Shown: piece by piece, positions 31,260-38,562 of the stretch
How the letters are laid out: each line of letters starts with the position of its first letter
Position numbering within the stretch: the first letter of the stretch is position 1
Origin: Phycisphaeraceae bacterium
GTDB taxonomy: Bacteria; Planctomycetota; Phycisphaerae; Phycisphaerales; Zrk34
DNA: 38,562 nucleotides
NCBI GenBank assembly: GCA_028284925.1
Contig: JANQQT010000046.1
Span: 1-38,562 of the forward strand
Direction of reading: 5' to 3'
The notes under the pieces: generated by a model
The model's input: only the letters and a program-made list of their open reading frames with translations
What the model was told of the DNA's origin: nothing
Databases searched by the model: none
Made by a program: the position numbers and the translations under genes

Positions 31260-33530
31260 TCAGCTCGGCGTGTCGCTCGACATCGCCACATCCGGAATCG
31301 CCCCACCTGCCGAACCGGATGCCCTTCCCTGCTTTACCCTCGCCACGTCACTCGTAGGCTGCCACCACGCCCGTGGTAACCATCCGACAATGACAAGCGA
31401 TAACTGTGTGATTGCAAATCCCAGAATCCAGAAGCGCGTCCCTTCGGTGAATCCATACGAATGAAGCCCGACGCCAAGCTCATTCACACCGAACCAGGAC
31501 CAGGTTGTCACGATATTCCCAAATACCGAAAGTACAGCCATTCCGCGCGCCTTAATCATGCCACCCCAGCGCGCATGAATCACCAATGCAACCCATAAGA
31601 CAATAATCAACGCACCGTTTTCCTTTGTATCCCATCCCCAGAATCGGCCCCATGAATCCTCCGCCCACAATCCGCCCAACACCGTCCCCACAAAGCTCAG
31701 CAACATCGCGAAGCACAACACCCCATACATCATCCGTGCCAGCATTTGCTCTGTATCCTTCGTAAATGATGGCCGAACCTTGCGACTCAGAATCAAAGCT
31801 CCAAACCCGATCAACAACAATCCCGCAATCACCAGTGACCACCCAATCGTATCACCGGCCCCCGTTCCGGTTGATACCCTGAATATGCCAATGCCAAGCG
31901 ACGCCAGGCCCAACGCCGGAAACGCCAGATGATTCCCGCGCAACAAATACGCCGCGCCCAACGCCCCCGCAAAAAACGTCGCTGTATAACCAAACGTCAC
32001 CGTGGTCACATGCGTCGCCAGCCAGAAGGGCGTATCCAATACCGCCTGCGGCATCTTGAAGGTATCGCCCTCGTCCAATACCAAATAATTGGCAATCAAC
32101 AACGTTAAAAATCCGATGACACCAACCGATGCGCTTCCGATCCCGTTCTTAAAGACACGTTCCAGAATTAACCCCACCATCACGGCGCCCCACCCCACGA
32201 AAATCGCCGTCCCGTACAACGTAATGATCGGCGGATAACCGGAAATATAAATTCGCAACGTCAGCGTTGCCGTATGCGTCACAAACACAAACACCAACAA
32301 CCAAAACGCTCCACGCTTGAACGGTCCCGACCAACCCATCCAAGAAAACACCGCCAGCAAAAATGCAATCAAATAGAGTGCAGGCAGACGCGTAAACGAA
32401 AACGGCGAAAAGTGGTTGTAAAACAACTCAAAGCCCAATTGCCCCGCCTTACCACTCAGCTTGGCATTGGTCGATTCAACCGTCAGCCTTTGCAGTCTTT
32501 CCAGCGCAATATTAAAGGCATGAACGTTGCCATCCTTACGGGCCGTCAAAAGACTGACCATCGCATCCCCAAATGCTCCCAAACTCGCGTTCTCCAACAC
32601 CAACGGACCATACTTTGAGTTGATCGCTTCAAGCTCGGCCTCCGCGGCCCTGCGAGCCTCACTGCCGGCAGGTGACTGTTCCAACACCTGGCGAAGCGGT
32701 TCCGACTCACGATATAGCTCCCCACTCACCACCCCAAGCCCACTCTTCAACGCCGCCACATCCGCCTGTGTAATACTCCTGAATGGGCCGACGCCTTCAG
32801 GAATGACCGAGAGAATCGGATCCTCCCGCGCATTGGCCAATGCGCGTTCGATTTGATCAATATATGAACGCAAACGCGTAATTGTCGCCTTACCGTCTGT
32901 TCTGGATTGAATAACAAACTCGTTGACCAGATGCTGATAAATTCGAACCTTTTCCCCGAGATTGACTGCCGCAACCTCATAGGTTTCCAACTCGGTATCA
33001 ATCGACTTGAGATAGCCCTCATCACCTTCGTCCTGGTTTGCCCGCTCCTCGTAACCTCTGGCCGTCTTCCGATCCTCTTTGATTCGACGTTTGTGTTGAG
33101 CCGTCTGACCGATGTCGTACAGCTTTAGCAACGCATCGCGATGATTCCGCATGAAATCCTCAAAGGAATACAAATGGTCCGGCTGTACCTCAATCCCCAG
33201 TCGACGAATCAAACCCGCATGCCGTTCCTTGAACACGCGATATCGCCGGGCATGCGGTACATCGCTAATCACGTCCAACAACCATTTGATCGCAGGTCGA
33301 CGATTGCCCTGCAAATCCTTAAATGTCTCACGTTCCGAAATCAAACGCAACGCGCTGCGCGCCAAAGTGTCATAAGGCTTTACCCGGCCCTTGAACATCA
33401 CAGGCAGTTTGCCAAACGCCTGATCTCGCATGACCCCGGGATCGTCCTTCGGCGTCTTCATCGCAGACACCAGAATCAATGCCCCCAACAAAACCACAAT
33501 CGCAGGAAAGATCTTTTCTAAGTTCTTCAT
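31260..33530 (-). CDS. ccsA: CcsA/ResC cytochrome c biogenesis protein with large N-terminal domain
   Basis: This 756-residue membrane protein is the CcsA component of System II cytochrome c maturation, which presents haem for attachment to apocytochromes outside the cytoplasm. The C-terminal part has many membrane helices and the haem-binding WWD motif (WGRFWGWDTKENG, about residues 620-635), followed by VALVIHARWGG. The N-terminal half is a large soluble domain after one membrane helix (about residues 5-25). It includes a long helical, coiled-coil-like stretch (about 130-340) rich in Glu, Lys and Arg. CcsA alone is about 300-400 residues, so this is an extended form. ATG 33530 overlaps the resB stop as ATGA and has GGAGGG upstream. 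Confidence 0.92.
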   Translation of the reverse strand: MKNLEKIFPAIVVLLGALILVSAMKTPKDDPGVMRDQAFGKLPVMFKGRVKPYDTLARSALRLISERETFKDLQGNRRPAIKWLLDVISDVPHARRYRVFKERHAGLIRRLGIEVQPDHLYSFEDFMRNHRDALLKLYDIGQTAQHKRRIKEDRKTARGYEERANQDEGDEGYLKSIDTELETYEVAAVNLGEKVRIYQHLVNEFVIQSRTDGKATITRLRSYIDQIERALANAREDPILSVIPEGVGPFRSITQADVAALKSGLGVVSGELYRESEPLRQVLEQSPAGSEARRAAEAELEAINSKYGPLVLENASLGAFGDAMVSLLTARKDGNVHAFNIALERLQRLTVESTNAKLSGKAGQLGFELFYNHFSPFSFTRLPALYLIAFLLAVFSWMGWSGPFKRGAFWLLVFVFVTHTATLTLRIYISGYPPIITLYGTAIFVGWGAVMVGLILERVFKNGIGSASVGVIGFLTLLIANYLVLDEGDTFKMPQAVLDTPFWLATHVTTVTFGYTATFFAGALGAAYLLRGNHLAFPALGLASLGIGIFRVSTGTGAGDTIGWSLVIAGLLLIGFGALILSRKVRPSFTKDTEQMLARMMYGVLCFAMLLSFVGTVLGGLWAEDSWGRFWGWDTKENGALIIVLWVALVIHARWGGMIKARGMAVLSVFGNIVTTWSWFGVNELGVGLHSYGFTEGTRFWILGFAITQLSLVIVGWLPRAWWQPTSDVARVKQGRASGSAGGAIPDVAMSSDTPS

Positions 33531-35311
33531 GACTTGGCCCTCCGCTTGAGATATCCAACAAGCGTCACCAGAAAATGTCCCGCCATTGCCACACCCACAA
33601 TCATGCATCCGATATAAGGAATGATCCAACCGTTATTCTGCACCACCAGCAATACCGTGCCCGGCCTGCCATCGAACGAAGCCATCGTCTGGTGTTGATA
33701 AAAAGTCTCCTTCGTCGGCTTCATCCGATAAGGATTGTTCATCGAGATAATCACTTCCTTCTCAAATTTATCCAGTTCCCCCTTATCCCTCGTCGGATCC
33801 CGCAAAATAATATCACTCTGAAAATTACGCGGCGTACTCGTGCCAACATAAGTATCCGAGTGAATTTTCCGAAGATACATCTCATACGGTCGCCAGATCC
33901 GACGACACCTCACCTGCATCGAATACAGTTTTCCATCCACGCGAATGTAGTCAAAACCATCCATCGTGTGCGAATTGAAATCCTTGTAAAACGCCAGACT
34001 CATCGCATACAAGCCAAGCGATTCATCCGAACCCTTCTTTTTCAACCTAACGTTCAACCCCGTCACATCCTGCCCCTGCCCACGCTCCGTCCCCGACACC
34101 TCTCGACGCTCCTTGATCCGAAATTGTCGCCCCAGTCCCTTCATCCCCTCCTCCGGATTATTCAAATCCAGCTCAGCCAATTCCTGCCGACGCTTATCAT
34201 CCTTTAACATCAATCCCCGCTGCACAATCAACTGACGCGTCTCCGCAATGCGCTGGTCCGCCACGGCCTTGTCTTCTTGGCGATCATACTGCGCTCGCAA
34301 ATCCTTCAACGCTCCGATATTTTCCTCCCATCGCTCAATCTGCTTCTCTACGAGTTCAATGCGTTCCTTGGTCGATGCAATCACACGACGATTCTGACTC
34401 CGATCAATCGCCGGAAACTTCGTGTGCTTCATGTACTTCAGAATCTCAATCTCAAACGGCAAATCCTCATGCGTTAGGACACGCCCCTTCGTCTTCAACA
34501 TCGCATGGGAGAAGATCACCTCGCGCCGTTTGCCCGGCTCACTCAAATCCGTGATCACCAGTTCGCTCGCCTGAGTGTCGTCCACAATGCTCGTCTTCTC
34601 ACCTTCGCGAATCAACATGCGACCCTCAGTCGCCGTCGCATAAATCAACTCGCTTACCAGCATCAAAATAATCCCCCCGTGCAACAATACAATCCCCGCA
34701 CGCTTGCGGAAGATCATCCAGCAACCCGCGAAAAGAATGCCGCCGCTGATTACCCCCTGAATCAATCGCCACATAATCCCCCAGACGTAATAATCCTGAG
34801 ATGCAAGCGTCTCCGGTGAGAATGCACCGTCAATGATAAACCACGTCACCACCGATCCGATCGCGATGATCACCAACCCGATCAGCAAATCCGTCCCCCG
34901 CGCCTTCGCCTTGAATCGCACGGTATGGGCCGCCAGCAAATTCACCAGCAAAACCGTACCAATCAACCAACCGCCAGGATAAAAAATCCCACCCGGCACG
35001 CCCCACTCCCGTGGAAAAAACACCTTAAACTCCAGCCAGAACACCCACTTCCGGAACATCTGATCCACCACCGTCCACACGCCCTTCTCTATCTGGGCCA
35101 CCGACCCGGCCAAAACCAAAACGATCGCAAACGCAAATACCGTCACGGTGATCCGCAACGATGCAAGCGGCTTCAACACAGCTTTCACCTGCGTCCATAC
35201 CACATGCTCTCCCCCCGGACCAACATCCTTCGACAAATCAACAACGTCCGCCGCCTCACTCCCACCGCCCACCGGCTCTTGATCAGATGGTTTGTCTATG
35301 ACGCTATCCAT
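33527..35311 (-). CDS. resB: ResB/CcsB cytochrome c biogenesis protein
   Basis: This 594-residue membrane protein is the ResB/CcsB partner of CcsA. After a polar N-terminus it has a membrane helix with LASLRITVTVFAFAIVLVLAG (about residues 48-70), a second segment near 105-125, and two more before residue 220. A long periplasmic domain with a coiled coil (about 270-380, rich in Glu, Arg and Gln) follows, and a final membrane helix lies near the end (IIPYIGCMIVGVAMAGHFL). The presence of LHGGIILMLVSELIYA matches ResB. GTG 35332 would overlap the lipoprotein stop by four bases; ATG 35311 is preferred because GAAGGA lies at good spacing. It overlaps ccsA by four bases. Confidence 0.88.
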   Translation of the reverse strand: MDSVIDKPSDQEPVGGGSEAADVVDLSKDVGPGGEHVVWTQVKAVLKPLASLRITVTVFAFAIVLVLAGSVAQIEKGVWTVVDQMFRKWVFWLEFKVFFPREWGVPGGIFYPGGWLIGTVLLVNLLAAHTVRFKAKARGTDLLIGLVIIAIGSVVTWFIIDGAFSPETLASQDYYVWGIMWRLIQGVISGGILFAGCWMIFRKRAGIVLLHGGIILMLVSELIYATATEGRMLIREGEKTSIVDDTQASELVITDLSEPGKRREVIFSHAMLKTKGRVLTHEDLPFEIEILKYMKHTKFPAIDRSQNRRVIASTKERIELVEKQIERWEENIGALKDLRAQYDRQEDKAVADQRIAETRQLIVQRGLMLKDDKRRQELAELDLNNPEEGMKGLGRQFRIKERREVSGTERGQGQDVTGLNVRLKKKGSDESLGLYAMSLAFYKDFNSHTMDGFDYIRVDGKLYSMQVRCRRIWRPYEMYLRKIHSDTYVGTSTPRNFQSDIILRDPTRDKGELDKFEKEVIISMNNPYRMKPTKETFYQHQTMASFDGRPGTVLLVVQNNGWIIPYIGCMIVGVAMAGHFLVTLVGYLKRRAKS

Positions 35312-35328
35312 CGGTCGGTATCCTTCTA

Positions 35329-36558
35329 TCACTTCTTAAACTTGATCGACGCCACCAGCTTCCTAAACGCGTCAACCTGCTTGTCTACTAGTTCCGTGTC
35401 GCCGATCATCTTGATAAACCACGTAAAACTCCCACGCTCCACAATCACGCCCACCACACGCTGCGGCCCTGCATCGTCCGTCGCCGGCCCCGACCAGTCA
35501 ATGTACTGTCCCGTCGTATCATCCACCTGAATCGGCTTAAGCGCCTTCTCCACCTCGTCACGCCCAATCTTGGGCAATTTCACATTCACACGCCAGATAT
35601 TCGCATTCGCGACGGCGCCACCACCCGTCCCTTTCAACGGCGTGATTTTGATCATCACGCTCTTATCGCCATCCTTCAATTCATAACCATAAAGACGCGT
35701 ATTCGTCGAATCCGATCCACTGTTCTTCCAACCTTCAGGAGCGGTATGCGTAAGTTCCGGTCGATCCCCCGTCACATCGGGCTTCGCAAGATGCTTCGGC
35801 GGACGACCACTATTGCCAATGCCCCCGTGCACATTCGGATGCCCTGACGGAAAACGCCCCCTCCCCATTCCACCCACTTGCCCACCCGGCCCCGTAAAAT
35901 CACAAACATATCGCGCCATCCCCCCATCCAGATTGATCTCCACAAAATGAGGTATGTCCTCCCGGTTTATCTTCCCAAGCCCAACCTGACCACGCCAACG
36001 ATTGACATCACCCAGAATCAGAATGCGCTGCCTCAGGTTCGATGTAATCGTCATTTCAAGTTCTTCATCCCCTTCGCCAAACACAAATGTGGTCTCCCTG
36101 GGGAACGCCGATTCCTTTCCACGTTCCTTATCCTCTTTCCATCCCTCCGGAACCGAATAATGCGGATGTGGCACGCCTCCATGCGCCTCTGATGAATCGA
36201 TAAAGAAAGACTTCACCACAAAACGAAAGGCATCCACGTGCTTTGCGATGCGATCCGCCCGCCCCATCAATTTGATGAACCACAACTGATGCCCATCCGG
36301 CACGATCGCCGCCAGCACACGCTGATGCTTTTCACTTTTCGAATCAAACGTATCAGCCGCCGTCGGGTTGTAAGTATCCACATACGTCGTTACCTCCCCC
36401 TGATCCCCACACCCCCCTGCCAACATCAACCCAACCATACAAATCACACCCGCCAGATATCGCACCGCCCCGCTACCAACCCACCCAACACTCACTTTCT
36501 GAGAGTTTGATGAGGAAATGCCACCCGTATTGTCCCGAAGAATCATCATCATATTCAT
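35329..36558 (-). CDS. Lipoprotein with an internal duplication, first gene of the cytochrome biogenesis operon
   Basis: This 409-residue protein (counting from ATG 36558) has a hydrophobic segment ending in a lipobox-like LMLAGGC with Cys 50, so it is likely a lipoprotein. The mature part contains two kinds of repeats: B, around WFIK (residues 81-120 and 367-406, both ending VDAFR), and A, around PEGW (137-225 and 274-358, both with N.WR and a D..GP end). Their order is B-A-A-B. It lies directly before resB and ccsA, so a role in cytochrome maturation or as a periplasmic partner is likely. The function is not known. ATG 36597 is an alternative start, but it lies only about 4 bases after the likely transcript start. 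Confidence 0.75.
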   Translation of the reverse strand: MNMMMILRDNTGGISSSNSQKVSVGWVGSGAVRYLAGVICMVGLMLAGGCGDQGEVTTYVDTYNPTAADTFDSKSEKHQRVLAAIVPDGHQLWFIKLMGRADRIAKHVDAFRFVVKSFFIDSSEAHGGVPHPHYSVPEGWKEDKERGKESAFPRETTFVFGEGDEELEMTITSNLRQRILILGDVNRWRGQVGLGKINREDIPHFVEINLDGGMARYVCDFTGPGGQVGGMGRGRFPSGHPNVHGGIGNSGRPPKHLAKPDVTGDRPELTHTAPEGWKNSGSDSTNTRLYGYELKDGDKSVMIKITPLKGTGGGAVANANIWRVNVKLPKIGRDEVEKALKPIQVDDTTGQYIDWSGPATDDAGPQRVVGVIVERGSFTWFIKMIGDTELVDKQVDAFRKLVASIKFKK

Positions 36559-36607
36559 ATACTTCGTACGCGATTCAAATGGCGAGGCTATAGCCATGTT
36601 TCGTGTT

Positions 36608-36613
36608 ATAATA
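36608..36613 (-). promoter_or_regulatory. Candidate -10 element of the lipoprotein-resB-ccsA-mpg operon
   Basis: Read leftward, TATTAT is five of six with the -10 consensus and lies in a TTTATTATAAC stretch. TTGAGC upstream is at 21 bases, so the -35 is poor. Transcription would begin near 36601, leaving a leader of about 43 bases to ATG 36558. Confidence 0.4.
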
Positions 36614-36723
36614 AACCTGCCCGGACACAGGACGGCTCAAACCGTAGGCTTGTCAAAGATACGTTGCAAAGCGTCCCGAGAGCTTTAACCTGCAGCATCA
36701 ACTCGTACGCCTGCGTATGTATT

Positions 36724-37632
36724 TTACCCGCCTGATCCCGCATAGCGAAAACCCCCCAAATTTTCAATGACACGGCTCAATGCCTGCGTGCCCTCCCTGC
36801 CAAATCCGGCCGTCTCCAGCGAACGAAGGAAATCCGCAACCAGATGCGTCCCTGGTAGCGGCAATCCCAGCGATTTCGCCTCGTCATGCACGATATTCAA
36901 ATCCTTATTCAGCAGTTCCACCATGAATCCCGGATTCATATCCCCAGTGGCGATCTGGGGTCCAAGATTGGCCAGTGACCAACTCCCTCCCGCCCCCGCC
37001 GTCGTTACCGACAACATCTTCTCAAGATTAAGCCCCTCCCGCACAGCTAACGCCATCGCTTCACAAGTCCCCAACAAATTCAAAGCGCAAAGTATCTGAT
37101 TACAGGCCTTGGTGGCCTGCCCCGCGCCTGACGGCCCGCAATATGTGATTGTTTTCCCCACTGCCTCAAAAACCGATTTGCACCGATCAAAGACCTCCTC
37201 CTTCCCCCCTACCATCACCGAAAGCGTCCCCGCCATGGCGCCGACATCCCCACCGGAAACCGGCGCGTCCAGCAACTCTATTCCGTCCGAAGCCAGCCTA
37301 CCCGCGAAATCACGCGTTGCCTCGGGGTTGATTGTTGAATTGTCAATAATCACCAGTTCCGCGGTATCACCCGGATTCCCTTTCAAAATGCCATCCCGCC
37401 CAAAGATCACATCCTCCACATCAGGTGTGTCCGTCACGTTGATACAAACAGCCTCCACCACCTCAGCCACCTCAGCAGGCGATCCCGCCCAACGCGCGCC
37501 ATGCTCCCGCAATCTCGATGCCTTTGACTCCGTCCTGTTCCACACCGTCACATCAAACCCAGCCTTCACGAGATTACCCGCCATCGCCTCCCCCATAATC
37601 CCTAACCCAACGTATCCGATTCGCTTCATCAT
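36724..37632 (-). CDS. 3-hydroxyisobutyrate dehydrogenase-type NAD(P)-dependent reductase
   Basis: This 302-residue enzyme belongs to the beta-hydroxyacid dehydrogenase family (3-hydroxyisobutyrate dehydrogenase, tartronate semialdehyde reductase, GLYR1-type). The N-terminal IGYVGLGIMGEAMAGNLVKAGF binds NAD(P). The substrate loop is DAPVSGGDVGAMAGTLSVMVGG near residue 120, and SGAGQATKACNQILCALN contains the conserved catalytic Lys. The final helical part is complete, and the length is normal. The substrate is not clear from sequence. The start is ATG 37632 or ATG 37629. It follows the amidohydrolase by 26 bases on the same strand and probably shares its transcript. Confidence 0.92.
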   Translation of the reverse strand: MMKRIGYVGLGIMGEAMAGNLVKAGFDVTVWNRTESKASRLREHGARWAGSPAEVAEVVEAVCINVTDTPDVEDVIFGRDGILKGNPGDTAELVIIDNSTINPEATRDFAGRLASDGIELLDAPVSGGDVGAMAGTLSVMVGGKEEVFDRCKSVFEAVGKTITYCGPSGAGQATKACNQILCALNLLGTCEAMALAVREGLNLEKMLSVTTAGAGGSWSLANLGPQIATGDMNPGFMVELLNKDLNIVHDEAKSLGLPLPGTHLVADFLRSLETAGFGREGTQALSRVIENLGGFRYAGSGG

Positions 37633-37658
37633 TCAATTCCATTCGTTGCGCTCAAGTG

Positions 37659-38562
37659 TTAGTCTCGCCGATACTCAAGAACTTCCACTCTGATACTCCC
37701 GGTAGATGTCTGCTTCGACAGGACTTGCTCCAAAATATGGATACCGCCAGATTCGGATGCATCTAAATCATCTGACGCGGTTCGACCAGTATATTCAACT
37801 CCGATCAACCCGGGCGCATTTCCGGCCTCAAACGTCCCGGTCATCTCATCCATCCCAAGCCCTCTCAACCCATTCATCGTCGCCATCTTCAGTAACACGC
37901 GCGCATCAGTCGCATCCCGCTGATACAGAAACCGCATCTCATCCAGAATACTCAGCGACCCATGACAAATAATCGAATCCGTCCCCAACGCCACGTTCAC
38001 ACCCGCATCCATCATCGCCAGGTAACGGTGACCTTTGTGCCCGAAGTATTGCGACGCCCGCGGACAGTAAGCCACCGTCGCATCATGCGTGGCCAATAGC
38101 GCAATCTCCTCATCCGACACATAATTGCAATGGGCCAGCAACATCCCCCGTCCCCCGTAATCTCCCTCCTCCTCAAAAACGCGATCAAACAACCACGCGA
38201 CAGGATGTAATCCCTCCGAATACTCCCCGGCGATCAGATCCTGCCATACGTTTAATTCCACCAGCAACTCCTTAAATGAACCTGATCCCTTTGCCACAAA
38301 CTCCAACTCCTCACGCGTTTCAGCCAGATGCGTGCAAATCGGTAACCCACGCTCCGCCGCCAGCCTCCCCGCGCGCCGATACAACGCCCGCCCTGCTGAA
38401 TAAGGCGCATGCGGCTGATAACTGATACGCTTCCCATATCCCTCCTCCAATAAATCCGACCATCCCCCCAACGCCTCCTCCACACGCTCCCGCGTACATT
38501 CATCATCCAGAATCCCAAACACCTCAGCAAAACTAACGCCCCCTACCGCCCCCCTGCCGCCC
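37659..38562 (-). CDS. Amidohydrolase, aminodeoxyfutalosine/adenosine deaminase-like (N-terminus outside window)
   Basis: This frame stays open to the right edge of the window, so only the C-terminal 300 residues or so are seen. It is a metal-dependent amidohydrolase of the MtaD/SsnA/aminofutalosine deaminase type. Visible motifs are SYQPHAPYSAGRAL, LPICTHLAETREELEF with a metal-binding His, LLAHCNYVSDEEIALLA, and a CPRASQYFG segment. GTDSIICHGSLSILDEM has the catalytic Asp. This layout resembles enzymes that deaminate purine nucleosides such as aminodeoxyfutalosine in the menaquinone route, but related enzymes act on other substrates. The first HxH metal ligands must lie outside the window. 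It is followed by the 3-hydroxyisobutyrate dehydrogenase-type gene. Confidence 0.83.
   Translation of the reverse strand, partial: GGRGAVGGVSFAEVFGILDDECTRERVEEALGGWSDLLEEGYGKRISYQPHAPYSAGRALYRRAGRLAAERGLPICTHLAETREELEFVAKGSGSFKELLVELNVWQDLIAGEYSEGLHPVAWLFDRVFEEEGDYGGRGMLLAHCNYVSDEEIALLATHDATVAYCPRASQYFGHKGHRYLAMMDAGVNVALGTDSIICHGSLSILDEMRFLYQRDATDARVLLKMATMNGLRGLGMDEMTGTFEAGNAPGLIGVEYTGRTASDDLDASESGGIHILEQVLSKQTSTGSIRVEVLEYRRD

Overview
The window looks like a chromosomal segment from a planctomycete, perhaps Phycisphaera-like. This is inferred from the mix of gene families: a Minf_1886-type protein, a YjzC-like small protein, a formylglycine-type sulfatase beside a GH88 glycoside hydrolase, System II cytochrome c maturation, a type III polyketide synthase with its own methyltransferase and flavoprotein, and a PEP-CTERM-like secreted protein. 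No rRNA or other strict taxonomic marker is present, so the assignment is tentative.

Layout. 113-2257 is a TonB-dependent outer-membrane receptor. 2341-4640 looks like a small acquired island. It opens with a tRNA-Arg(CCU) whose 5' half is damaged, followed by a leftward sigma-factor gene overlapping a gene for a protein with a degenerate GIY-YIG-like end, then a small YjzC-like gene closed by a perfect 16-bp terminator hairpin. 4797-5593 holds a Minf_1886-family gene and a tRNA with a CAU anticodon. 5685-10956 is a leftward group: sulfatase, HExxH metallopeptidase, DUF1015 protein and GH88 unsaturated glucuronyl hydrolase. This suggests use of sulfated, uronic-acid-containing polysaccharides.

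11268-22911 is a long rightward group in which most genes overlap by 4 bases. It runs sensor histidine kinase, STAS protein, PilB/GspE ATPase, PilC/GspF, PilM, PilN, PilO, a PilP/GspC-like protein, then four prepilin-type proteins (GspG-, H-, J- and I-like). It is a hybrid of type IV pilus and type II secretion genes. No secretin, PilT or prepilin peptidase gene is present in the window.

23184-26378 is a three-gene type III polyketide cluster (methyltransferase, FAD oxidoreductase, chalcone-synthase-like enzyme). A 3 x 16 bp tandem repeat lies in the predicted leader. thiG follows at 26490. From 27370 onward come a membrane protein, an Ldh-type oxidoreductase, a YjbQ family protein, a PEP-CTERM-like secreted protein, and a leftward operon of lipoprotein, ResB, CcsA and Mpg DNA glycosylase. 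A 3-hydroxyisobutyrate dehydrogenase-type gene and a truncated amidohydrolase close the window.

Across the window the + strand changes from strongly G-rich (first ~10 kb) to strongly C-rich (after ~26 kb), whichever way the genes point. The direction of this change is the one expected at a replication terminus. The 2.4-4.7 kb island breaks the trend, which supports recent acquisition.
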